DNA of 64,000 bases from Capsaspora owczarzaki ATCC 30864 (taxonomy: Eukaryota > Opisthokonta > Filasterea): NCBI RefSeq assembly GCF_000151315.2, contig NW_011887294.1, forward strand, positions 1,526,601 through 1,590,600, written 5' to 3'. Positions 8,878-19,296 of this stretch are shown one piece after another. The stretch's first letter is position 1, and each line of letters starts with the position of its first letter. A program made the translations under genes and the position numbers. The notes beneath the pieces are model-generated. The model saw only the letters and a list, made by a program, of their open reading frames with translations. It was not told the origin of the DNA and did no database searches.

Positions 8878-11800
8878 ATGTGTGGCATTGCAGCAATTCT
8901 CAATGCCGCGGAAGCCGACCCAGCAGCGTCCGAGCTCTACGAGAGCCTGAACATTCTCCAGCACCGCGGCCAGGTACCAAACTTCGCCCTCTCTCCTTCT
9001 CTGATGTTCAACGAGTTTGAAGAGTGAGCAGCCGAATGACTGTAGTGTGTGTGTGTGTGGAGAGGGGAGAATCAACCAAATGAGACGTAGAAACCAACCC
9101 CCATTTCGACCGAACCAGCGACAAGCGAGCGAGTTCCGTCGCTGGAGTGCGAGTGAGCACTGCTGATACTGAGTTTGGAGTGAAGTTCGAGAGTGGGAGA
9201 GAGAGCGAGAGAGAGGGAGAGAGGGACTTTGGGAGGTGAGTGAGTGACCTGGACTGAGTGAGAGGGGCTGTGTGCTGGCAAAAGCGCACATGTCGCACGA
9301 AATGCTGGGATGCAACGCGATTGGGAGCGGGGAGCAAATGCGAGTGCTTGGGTTGGCACTGTTGGGGGGGGGGGGCGGAAGTCCATTTGGAACTCGACCA
9401 CACAGTGAGATCTGGAGCGAGAGAGCCGAGGGGGAGAGAGCGAGAGCCGAGGGGGAGAGAAAGAGAGAAGAGAGTTTGGGACAAACGCCGATTCCCCGCT
9501 GCTTCTCCTTCTCTCCTGTCGACTCCGGACTTGACACTCCACTCCAGCCATTCGAGTGCCGTCACTGCAGTCTCTGTCGCGCTTTCACGCAGTCGATGCC
9601 ATCGTCAATCTCGTTTCCGATGGTTTCCCCAACAATGACTTTGTACTAATATTTTATTTCTTTTCGTGATTTTTTTTTTTGTGATTTTTTTTTTTTTTTT
9701 GGCAGGACGCAGCTGGCATTGTGACCTGCAAGAAGGGCAAGCTCTTCCAATGCAAGGGCAACGGACTCGTCCGCGACATCTTCTCCGAGAAGCGCATGCT
9801 TGGCCTCAGTGGCAACATGGGCGTCGCGCATGGTGAGTATCAACAGCAGATTTTTTTTTTTTTTTTTTTTTGGGTTGGACGGACACACACTTTGTGCTTG
9901 TGGTTTGGGGCGTTGAGTACCTCTCATGTTCAGCTCTCCTGATGTTGCTGCGAGGGTAAAATCTGACCATTCTTCATTTCGTGTCGCTTTTTTGGTTTAG
10001 TTCGCTACCCGACGGCCGGATCGTCGTCCGTCAACGAGGCGCAGCCCTTCTATGTCAACAGCCCCTACGGCATTGCGCTTGCCCATGTGAGGATGACCAA
10101 ATCCGATTTCTGAGCATTCGGTTGTTGCAGGCATCAGCGCGTCAACTCACACGAACTTTTGCTGTTGCGCTTGTCATTCATTCTCTCGTGTGGTCGGAGC
10201 AGAACGGCAACCTGGTCAACACGAACGAGCTCAAGGACTTTCTCGACTCACACGCTCACCGTCACATCAACACGAACTCGGACTCGGAGGTTTTGTTGAA
10301 CATTTTTGCCAGCGAGCTCCAGGCCATTGACAAGTTCAGGTTGAGTTTTTTTTTTTTTTTTTTTTTTTTTTGTTTTGTTTTGTTTTTTGAGCTCATCTTG
10401 ACACGTTTGTTGGGACAACAGGATTGACCACACTGATATTTTCGCCGCCACCTCCCAGCTCATGAAGAAGTGCAGCGGTGGCTATGCTGTCGTGCTCATG
10501 ATCACCGGTATGTTGAACTGCGTTTCATTTTGCTTTTTTGTTGTTCGACAACTCGTCTTCCACTCTTCTCACCAACCCTTAAACCTTCTTCTTCTTCTTA
10601 GGCTACGGCATTGTTGCTTTCCGTGACGCACACGCCATTCGACCGATCGTGTACGGCAAGCGCGACAACGGCCGTGGCGGCATTGATCGCATTGCCGCTT
10701 CGGAGTCTGTTGTGCTGGACGCATTGGGCTTCACCACCGAGGCGAGCGTCGCGCCAGGCGAGGTGATTATCTTTACCAACAGCGGCCAGGTTCACCGACA
10801 GGTGTGCGTGGAGCAGGTCTCGTACTCTCCGTGCATTTTCGAGTACGTGTACTTTGCTCGCCCGGACTCTATCATTGACGGCATCTCCGTCTACAAGGCT
10901 CGCTTGGCGATGGGCGAATACCTCGCCAAGAAGATTAAGCGCGACTACCCGGCTATTGCTGATCAAGTCGACGTTGTTATTCCGGTGAGGGAGTTTTGTT
11001 TGGCTTTTTCTCTTGGGGTTTTTGGTTGGTTTGTTTGTTCGAATGCTGTTCTCGTGTTTCCGAGTTGTTGACCCTTCTGTTCCTCGCTCGTGTCGCTTAC
11101 AGGTTCCCGACACTAGCCGAGTCGCAGCTCTGCAACTCTCCGTGGAGCTCGGCAAGACCTACCGCGAGGGCTTCATCAAGAACCGGTACATTGGACGCAC
11201 TTTCATCATGCCCGGCCAACAAATGCGGTATGGTTGCGCTCATACCAACAAGAGCGAATCATTGATTCGATTTTTTTTTCTCGCTCACTTTTTTTTTCTC
11301 TTCTTCGCTTTTGTGGCCGACAGCGTCAAGTCTGTTCGACGAAAGCTCAACCCGATGCCCATGGAGTTTGCCGACAAGAACGTTCTGCTCGTTGATGGTA
11401 TACACAACAAAATAGTGGTGTTCATCATGATTGCTTTTTGTTGTTGCTCACTCCGCTACTACTTGCACTCGAACGCAGACTCGATTGTTCGTGGTACCAC
11501 TGCTCGAGAAATCATCATGATGGTTCGCGACTGCGGAGCAAAGAAGGTGTTCATGGCCTCGTGCGCGCCAGCAATTCGCTTCCCCAACGTGTATGGCATT
11601 GACATGCCCTCGCCCGATGAGCTTGTGGCGTACAATAAGGATGACGCCGGCGTCGCTCAAGCGATTGGTGCTGATGGTGTTATTTATCAAGTGAGTCTCG
11701 GCTGGTTTTTGTGTGTTGACATGGTTGATTTTTGAGCCAACTTGTTTGGATTTTTTTTTTTGCTTGTTTGCTTGCTTGCTGCAGGACTTGCCCGATCTCA

Positions 11801-12021
11801 TCCAGTCGTGCAGCAAGTTCAACCCTGCCATCACGACGTACGATACCTCCGTGTTTGACGGCAACTATGTGACCAAGGATGTGTCAAAAGCCTACCTGGA
11901 CGACCTCGCTCAAAAGCGCGCTGATTCTTCCAAGTCTTCCTCATCCTCTGCCGCTCTTGAGGTGACCGAGATGCTTGGCTTGCACAACGACACTGCCTCT
12001 GCCGTTGCATCCAGCACTTAA
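8878..12021 (+). CDS. PPAT: Amidophosphoribosyltransferase (glutamine PRPP amidotransferase), fungal type
   Basis: Ten exons: 8878-8973, 9706-9832, 10001-10086, 10203-10339, 10422-10507, 10602-10984, 11103-11227, 11324-11397, 11479-11690, 11785-12021; 1,563 nt, 520 residues. It catalyses the first committed step of purine synthesis: PRPP plus glutamine gives phosphoribosylamine. The catalytic Cys is residue 2 ([10 protein letters not shown]), so no propeptide has to be removed, as in yeast Ade4 and the E. coli enzyme and unlike animal PPAT. The glutaminase domain shows [20 protein letters not shown] and [16 protein letters not shown]. The phosphoribosyltransferase half shows [44 protein letters not shown] and the PRPP loop [13 protein letters not shown] near residues 366-378. 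The Ser-rich tail is not conserved. Intron 1 is 732 bases; others are 82-168. Confidence 0.96.
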
Positions 12022-12347
12022 AGCTGCAAGAGCTGATCTTTCATCCACTTTGACTTGTCGGTTCTCGCTCTTTCTCTCTTCTCTCTCGCTCTGTTTCTCT
12101 CGCTCCCTCTCTCCCTCTCTGCTGTCGGCCTCGATGCTCAATTCTTTTTTGCTTTTGCCACGGGGTGGCAATTTGGTTGCTTGTGTGTTTGTGTGTAATG
12201 ATTAAAATTGACCTTAACCCTAAATCTGAATCAAACGGAAGAGATTCTCGGACAATCAATGACTTGGTGCACTTGCAAGACACTTTCATTTTTCCCCATT
12301 TTGCTTCATTCAAAGAGCTTTGCCAGTCTTTCTTTCACTTTTCAGCA
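12022..12347 (+). other. Intergenic spacer with pyrimidine-rich tract
   Basis: 326 bases between PPAT and ZC3H11A. A CT/TCTC-rich tract lies at about 12058-12125. No gene is recognised. Confidence 0.5.
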
Positions 12348-12556
12348 ATGCAAGTGGGAGACGACTGCCGCTTCTTCCTAACTGCCACTTGTGCCAAGGT
12401 AACGAGAAACATATTTGGGTCGTGTCGCCTTCTGACTGACTTGCACCATCCCTTTTTGCTCACTCGCTCTCCGACCGCTGTTTTGTATTGTTGTTCTTGT
12501 TTCGATTTAACCACAGGGCGATCACTGTCGATTCCGCCATAGCCAGGTAAGCTCAC

Positions 12557-12595
<39 letters not shown>

Positions 12596-15500
12596 GGTCT
12601 TGGCTGTTGCCCGCGCTTTTGCCTGCCTTCCGAGGCTCTCCGACAAGACAATTGCTCGCTTTGTTGTTCTCTTTCACACTTCCCCCCCCCCCCGGGGTCT
12701 TTGTTGAACGCGCGCTGAGAGTGATCCTCCGTTGGTCACAATCGATTCTTGAACGTTTTTGTTGCCCAGACTGACCTTGCTCCTCACTCTGCTGCCCCTT
12801 ATCTGCTGCATCTTGGATCGATTGCAGGCTGCCCGTGACCATGGAGAACCAGTCACCTGCCCAGACTGGCTTGCCGGGTCGTGCATAGACGCCGCTTGTC
12901 TCAAGCGCCATCACCACGCTGCCGTCCCTCAACAGCAGCAGGTAGGGTCACCTTCCCGTTGCTCGGACGCTCCGGATGCCACAAAGGCACGCACAGACCT
13001 AACCGAGTTGATTGTTCTTTTTATGTTGTGGCAGGCAACCGCAGTCGCCTGCTACTGGGAAACGCAGCCTTCCGGCTGCCTCAAGCCATCCTGTCATTTC
13101 AAGCACTCCCTTCCAAGGCCGCATGCAGCTGCTCCCGCTCAAGATCATGGCAATGCACCAGCACAGTCCCTTTCTTCGACGGAGCCACGAGCTATTCCAA
13201 GTTCTGCTGGACGGCCGCCATCCAATTCTACGCTGCTCGAAGGTGTGCATCTCTCCGTTTTCGTCGCCTGCGTCGTATCGCATTGAGAGGCGGCGCGCTC
13301 AGCCACACTATCCAAGTTTTTTTCATCTTCCCCAACCTTTTTCCTTTGCTGCGAGTCGTCGAGTCGCGCTCATTTGAGTGCCGACTGGGCTGCTCCCGCG
13401 ATCTCGTTGGATTCTTTCACGCGAACGTCACGCCGGTTTCCAAAAGCCATTGGCGTCTTCTAGTTTCGAGTTCATTGGTGGGTTTCATTTGCCGGAACGC
13501 ATTCGCCCGAGCGACAGAACAACGTTCTTGCCTACTGGTTCGATCCTGCTCAACGCGACTGGGTCCGAAATCTTGCCAGTGCCAGCGTTCCTTCCCACGT
13601 ACAACTCGTTCTACGAAACACTTCTCGTGTTGTTTCCCTCCCTCCCCCTTCCAATTCTGCTTGGTGTGGCCTGCCCCTCGCAATCCAGCCTCGTTCCACA
13701 ATTTGATGGCTGCGTTGTGCGCGCCGCCTCTCCTCCAAGGCGTTCATTGTTTCGTCCATGATCATTCACCTTGTTCGTCTCTGCTTGATTCTGGCGAACT
13801 TTGTACCAACCGGTGACACGACCTTCGGCGCTACTTTCGCTGTTCAACTTCCTTTTCTTTTCTTTTTTTCCAACTTTCGCATTTTCTTTTCTTCTCCCTC
13901 GTAACTACTTTCTGTTTGTTCCTCTTTGTCCTGCTGCTGCGACTTCTTGTTTCTTAATGATTTTGCATGTCTTGTATGTTGTTATTCTTTGGTTGCTTTT
14001 TTGGTTGGTTGGATTTTTTTTTTTTTTTCGTCTTTGGTTTTTGTGTTTCTGAATTCCTACAGGTTCTCCTTCAGCTCCACAGTCCCGTCCTCCCTCAAGC
14101 GAATTTGAAGCCCTTCGGAACCAGCCTCCTGTGATGCTTTTCAACGGAGCTGGGCCTCGCCACGCCGCTCCGCCCCTTCGGCCACCACCTGCACCCTCTC
14201 ATGCGGCTGTCGCACATCCACCATTTCGAACTGACGTCGCATCAAGCTCGCATGCAGGGCATGCCGCACCTATTGGTCCACCCGGTGCAACCAGTCTAAT
14301 GGGACCGCCGCCTCGCATGCTGCCTCCACCTCCTGGAATGGTGCCTCCTCCGGGCATGATGCCTCCTCCTGGAATGGTACCGCCTCCTCCTGGAATGGTA
14401 CCTCCTCCTCCTCCTGGAATGGTACCGCCTCCAGGAATGATGCCTCCTGGCATGGTTCCTCCTCCTCCTCCTGGCATGATGCCGCCGCCACCCGGAATGC
14501 GACCGCCTGCTGGAATGATGCCGCCCCCGATGATGCCTTCAGGATTGGTACCACCTCACCTCAGACCGCCGCACATGTTGCCGCCGCCACCTGGTATGGG
14601 CCCACCGCTCCATCTGCGCCCTCCAATGGCCGGTCCTCCGATGGCCGGCCCTCCAAGACCTCCGCCAGCCCTGCCCCCGCAAATGACCGCCGCTCAACAA
14701 CAAAAGATGATTGCCTCACAAATTCCTGTGAGCTCGGTGCCCGCGTTGGGACGCACAGCCAACCCGTCTGCCGCCGAACCCGCTCGCGAACCTGTTGAAG
14801 CGACACAACCGCCAACCGAGGCCGGTCCGACTGCAATGCCGCCCCCTTCCAAGCCGCTCGCCCCTCCGACGAAAGCGGCCTCTGCAGCGGCACCAAAGCA
14901 GGCCGCCGAACCAAATTCCAAGATCGCTCCGACCTCCAAACCTCTCGCTCCGACCTCCAAACCTCCATCATCTGCAGTTGCAGCCAAGCTGGCTATCGAT
15001 ACCGGGGCGATCCATTCCAGCGCGAGCGACGACGAGACCCAGCAAGTTTCCTCGCCTCGACTCAAGGTGGCTCCAAAACTCAAGTCGCGCGTTTCAGCGG
15101 CCCCTGTCGCACCCAGCACGTCGCTCGATTTTCAAGTCAAGACTTTGGAGCAAATTCGGCGAGAAAAGGAAGAGCAACAACAGCGAGAAAAGGAAGCCCA
15201 GTCCCAGCCAGCCGCCGCGCGCACCGCTGCTGCGCTCAAGAAGAAGGCTACTTCTGCTGCACCCGCGGCTGTCGCGACACAGCCTGCCCCCGAACCATCA
15301 CCGGCGGCAGCGGTCGCCACAATGGCCACTGAACCAGCGCCCGCTCCCGCCGCTGTCGTCGCTGCTGCAACTGTCAAACCCGTAGCCAAAGCGACTCCCG
15401 CTGCAGTATCTGCGCCTTCGTCTGGAGCTGACGCCATCGTCATCAAAAGCTTTGAGGAAATTATGCGTGAGAAGCGGGCCAAGCAGCAGCAGCAGCAGCA

Positions 15501-16401
15501 ACTTCAATCGGCTGCTGATGCCGTCGTCGTTTCGCCTGCACCTGGTTCGACTGCCACCAATGGCAAAGCCAAACCCGCAATGAAGAAGCCAGCCGCTGTT
15601 CAGAACACCGTTAACGCCATCCATCCTCCGGTTGTAGCACCTGCGGAGCTTCCAGTACCGGCGGGAGCAGCAGAAACCTCAACTGCGGTTCCCATGCAAG
15701 TCGATGCTGCGCCGATCGCCGTTCCGGCTGCCAAGGCTGTTGCGGCACCAGCACCAAAGCCCGCCGCAGCACCAGCACCAAAACCCGCCGCAGCAACGGT
15801 AACGAAGCAAGCAAAGCCGGCATCGACGGTCGGAACCCCAACTTCTGTCGCCAAGCCCGCTCCCGCTCCCGCGACTGTTGCTGCGGCCTCTGCTACATCC
15901 CCTGCTACTGCCAAGCCCAAGCCTTCCACGCCCGCTGCAGCGGCAGCACGCAAGCCGATCGCAGCCAAATCGCCTGCTTCCGCGACACCGACAGCGACAT
16001 CGACACCACCACCAACAATGACTCCCGCCCCTGTTGCTGCAGCTCCGCAAAAGCGACCAGCCGAGGATCCGATTGAACCGACAGCTCCTGCCAAGATTGC
16101 CCGGGTTGACAGCGCAGAAGCTTCGCAATCCAACAACGCTTCGGCCAACACATCAGACTCGTTTGTTCGGACTGTGTCGATGGATTTGGATCTTGGCAAT
16201 ATCGGCACAGTGGTCGATGACGACATGTTTGAAACGCGCATGGCTCAGCTCGATGCTCAGAAGCGCACCCCCGCGGTCGATACCAAGCCGGCCGTTCTCG
16301 CAACGACATCAGCAGCCCCAAACCCGACTGGATCCGTGCCCGCGTCCGCCGTCCTCAGTGACTTTGAACTGGAATTGGCTGCCTTTGAGCAAATGATGTG
16401 A
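12348..16401 (+). CDS. ZC3H11A: ZC3H11A-like triple CCCH zinc-finger protein
   Basis: Five exons (12348-12398, 12517-12546, 12828-12941, 13035-13242, 14063-16401) total 2,742 nt, 913 residues. Three CCCH fingers occupy the first ~125 residues: DDCRFFLTATCAKGDHCRFRH (split by the first intron), VTCPDWLAGSCIDAACLKRH and ACYWETQPSGCLKPSCHFKH. Order, spacing and the CYWE motif match human ZC3H11A, a nuclear RNA-binding protein tied to TREX-dependent mRNA export. A Pro/Met/Gly-rich tract follows (residues ~160-310). Two copies of the family's charged repeat are present: VKTLEQIRREKEEQQQ and VIKSFEEIMREKRAKQQQ. The acidic C-terminus (LDLGNIG..., FELELAAFEQMM) also resembles the human end. The middle is Ala/Pro low complexity. 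Intron 4 is 820 bases. Confidence 0.88.
12559..12592. repeat. A34 homopolymer in ZC3H11A intron 2
   Basis: An uninterrupted run of A shortly after the GTAAGC donor. Confidence 0.9.
14314..14535 (+). repeat. Coding Pro/Met/Gly repeat in ZC3H11A-like gene
   Basis: About a dozen imperfect units of GMVPPPP / GMMPPP type, encoded by repeated CCTCCTCCTGGAATGGT-like sequence. This unstable coding repeat is likely to vary in length between isolates. Confidence 0.85.
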
Positions 16402-16575
16402 GCTTTTTCTCTTTTTTCTTTGCTGTTGCTGCTTGCCGTCTTCCTTGTTACAATTACATTGTACTTTTACTTTTACTTCCTTCCATGCGTGTCCTCCGTA
16501 TGTGCAACATCCCGTTTGACCCACTCTTTCTGAGAAGAGATGACATGCTCAGTCTTTTCGTCAACATCTCAAAAC

Positions 16576-18932
16576 ATGCAGCCATATTTGGACGAATTTG
16601 CGGATGCGTCTCTCTCGGCCACCGCACTGCCCAACGCAACACGCTGGCTGCAGTCGTTCTCTACACAGCACGCCGGCTCCTTTTCCTTCGGGCCGCTCGG
16701 GTCGCCGTCCGTGAAGCAGGTTTGTGTGAACATTGGGTTGTCATCAAATCTTGCTTCATTGACCCGCTTTCGCTCACTTTCTCCCGTGTGTAGAGCTTTG
16801 TTGCAGCATTGCTCGCTCAGGTCGCAGCTGCCGTCGCGACCGTTCGCGCGCGGGTTGGCGAGCCGACGTCCGATTTGGCTGCCGGTTCGCTGCTTGTTGT
16901 GCTCCAGCACGCACGGCTCGCGTTGGACGTCCTGCGGCTGGTCAGTCGCGAGCGCGTTGCTGTCGAAGCGCTGCAATCCCAGCAAGGGCTTCAACTCTGT
17001 GTCGATGTGGTTGAGTTTGCGACGGTCGCTGGCAAGTCAGCGTCTGGCGCGGTCGCTTCTGTTGTTGAAGCAGCAGGAAGCTCGCCGCGCCACTTTTACC
17101 ACTGGGTCTGTCAGCCAACGTCGTCGTCATCATCCTCACCGGCATTGGACGCACAGACGCGCGCGGCGTTGCTGGCTGCGATGGACGCGTGTGCAGAGGA
17201 CGCCGTCAAGTGCTGCGTCAACGCCATCTTCAACAACGCGCCAATGCAGGCAGCGTTCGTCGCCGTCAATGGTCTGGCAGTCGTCATGAATGTACTTGCA
17301 CGCGTTGCCGCCTCTGCTGCGACTTTGACCTCTGGCGACACGCCGGACGCGGACGCGGACTGGCCAGTCCCGTCGACCCTTGGCTTTTACGTTTGCCGAA
17401 TCGTGTTTATGATGACCGCCATGGATCGCACCCAATACTTGCCGATGGTGCGCGACACCTACCATGGGCTGGATGTGCTTGTTCAATTTACGCGCTCGCA
17501 TGTTTCCACGCAAGCACCCTCGGTCGCAAACCCTCCTCTTGCCGCGACTGAAACCGAAGCCATGACCACGTTCGACGCCATCTCGCACGAACAGCTGGTG
17601 GCGCTTTCTGCCCCTGCAATCAACACGCTTAGTGAGGTGTTTAAGCTGCTGTACAACTTGACGCTTCACTGGGAGTCGGCGGAAGACGTCCACACTCGGT
17701 CTGACGGGCATCGGCGCGCTGAACGAGCACAATTCGCTGCGCTCGTTTCCATCGTGCGGCCCGTGCTGCACATCACGACCATCCCCACCGGGCGGCTCGA
17801 CTCGACGGAAGACGCCCTTTTCACTCTGCGCACCCATGCCGTCAACATTCTGACAAACACCCCGCTGGGCTGCACAGACACGATGGTCCTTCGCAGCCCG
17901 CAAGATCCCGCCCTTCCGCAGCTCAATCGCCTGGCGCAAGAGCGCAGCTTGCCCGCGCTCAGCAGCACTGGAGGTGCAATCTCGGCGGCGTCTTCTTCTT
18001 CTTCCAGCGCCTCGACATCCAGCAGCAGCAGCAGCGGCAGCAGCAGCGGCGCACCCTTGTTTGATGTTCTCGTCGGCGATGGCGTGCTGCGGTTTTTGGC
18101 GTACCAACTGTGCCAGATGGGCTCGTCGCCGCGGCTCGGCGCTCCTCCTCAGAGCAACTCTCCGCGCGAGCTGCTCACTCCAGTTCTGATGGCTCTGCGC
18201 ATTTACACCCGAGGCTCGCGACTGGTGCGTCGCTACACGAAGGCCGCGCTCGCAACCGACCTGTCGACCGTGTTGCCAGCCGAGTTGGTGGCTGCGCTGC
18301 CGGCAGCTCTCTCCTCTGCTGGGGCAGCACCAAGTGGTGGAAGCAGCGGTTTGTCGCCGGCAGATGCCTCGTCGTCCGCATCAAGCACTCTTGCGCCGGA
18401 GGAAGGCACGTCGCTTCGTGCCGCGCTCATCCGACTTCTTACCTCGCATGTCTCGCAGGTGAACGCGCTGGCTGGGGATGTGCTTCTCATTCTCTGCAAG
18501 GGCAACTTGGCCAAGCTTGTCCGGATGACCGGCTACGGCAACGCCGCTGGTCTACTTGCCAACCGCGGTCTGTTCGGGCAGCCCCTCGACGACCGCAGTG
18601 CCGACCCGTACTCGTCCGAATCGGATCAGGAGGGCGAGGGTGACGACGTTGAGGACGAGGAAGCTGGGCGGCTGCGTGACGATCGCGCCCGCAACATCAA
18701 CCCCATCACCGGCAAGCCATTCGATGATCAAGCACACGACAAGATGCAAAAACAACTTTCAGAAATGACCGAGGAGGAGCTCGAGGCCGAGGCCGCCCAG
18801 CTTGGTCTGCTCTTCGAGCGCCTCAACCGTACCGGCGTTATTCGCGTGATGGGTGTCAACGAAAACAACGAGCAGACGCCGCTCAATTTCCCTCCCGAAG
18901 AAGATCGGCAAGATGGACCTTCAGGGCCATAG
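16576..18932 (+). CDS. RIC8: Ric-8/synembryn, G-alpha chaperone and exchange factor
   Basis: Two exons (16576-16719, 16794-18932), 760 residues. Ric-8 folds nascent G-alpha subunits and promotes their GDP release. The armadillo-like helical body shows VLQHARLALDVLRLVSRERV, LSEVFKLLYNLTLHW and HAVNILTNTPLGC. The strongest match is the C-terminal third: VNALAGDVLLILCKGNLAKL, VRMTGYGNAAGLLANRGL, an acidic segment (SSESDQEGEGDDVEDEE), then NINPITGKPFDD, MTEEELEAEAAQLGLLFERL and VIRVMG. Human RIC8A has TGYGNAAGLLAARGL and INPVTGR at the same places. The protein is longer than the usual ~530 because of Ser/Ala inserts near residues 410 and 520. The gene starts 174 bases after the ZC3H11A stop. Confidence 0.93.
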
Positions 18933-19296
18933 TCGCGTGCTTCATTTGCTTTCAGTGCTGTCAAACCAAAAACAAATACAAACAAAAAAATGGTAGATCT
19001 TGCAGTTGTCTGGCAATTTTCCTTCATGCCTGCTGTTGGTGCTTGCTGTTTCGGTGATTGTCGGATACCCACGAAGCTGCATCATGAGCCAAAAAACCCC
19101 CGAGTGATTGATTCTGGAATCGATGATTTGCATGATAACTTGACGGAGGGTGCAACGAAAACAATGTTTCCGCTAGTTCTCACAAAAAAATCGATGCCGA
19201 CTACAAACATGAATGCCGAGCGCACAACCTGGAAAAAAATGGTTTGCTCTGAGACTTTCACAAATCAGTCCTGTTTGTTTGTTTTGTTGGTCGAAA
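18933..19296 (+). other. Intergenic spacer between Ric-8 and LRR gene
   Basis: 364 bases, A-rich, with no convincing frame or RNA. It should hold the Ric-8 3' end and the LRR gene promoter. Confidence 0.5.

Noticed and set aside
9170-9490. GAGAGAGCGAGAGCCGAGGGGGAG repeats in PPAT intron 1
   Set aside because: Simple GA-rich intronic sequence; no sign of a gene, mobile element or structured RNA.
17136-18107. 323-codon minus-strand open frame
   Set aside because: Antisense to Ric-8; no motif and the opposite strand matches a known family.
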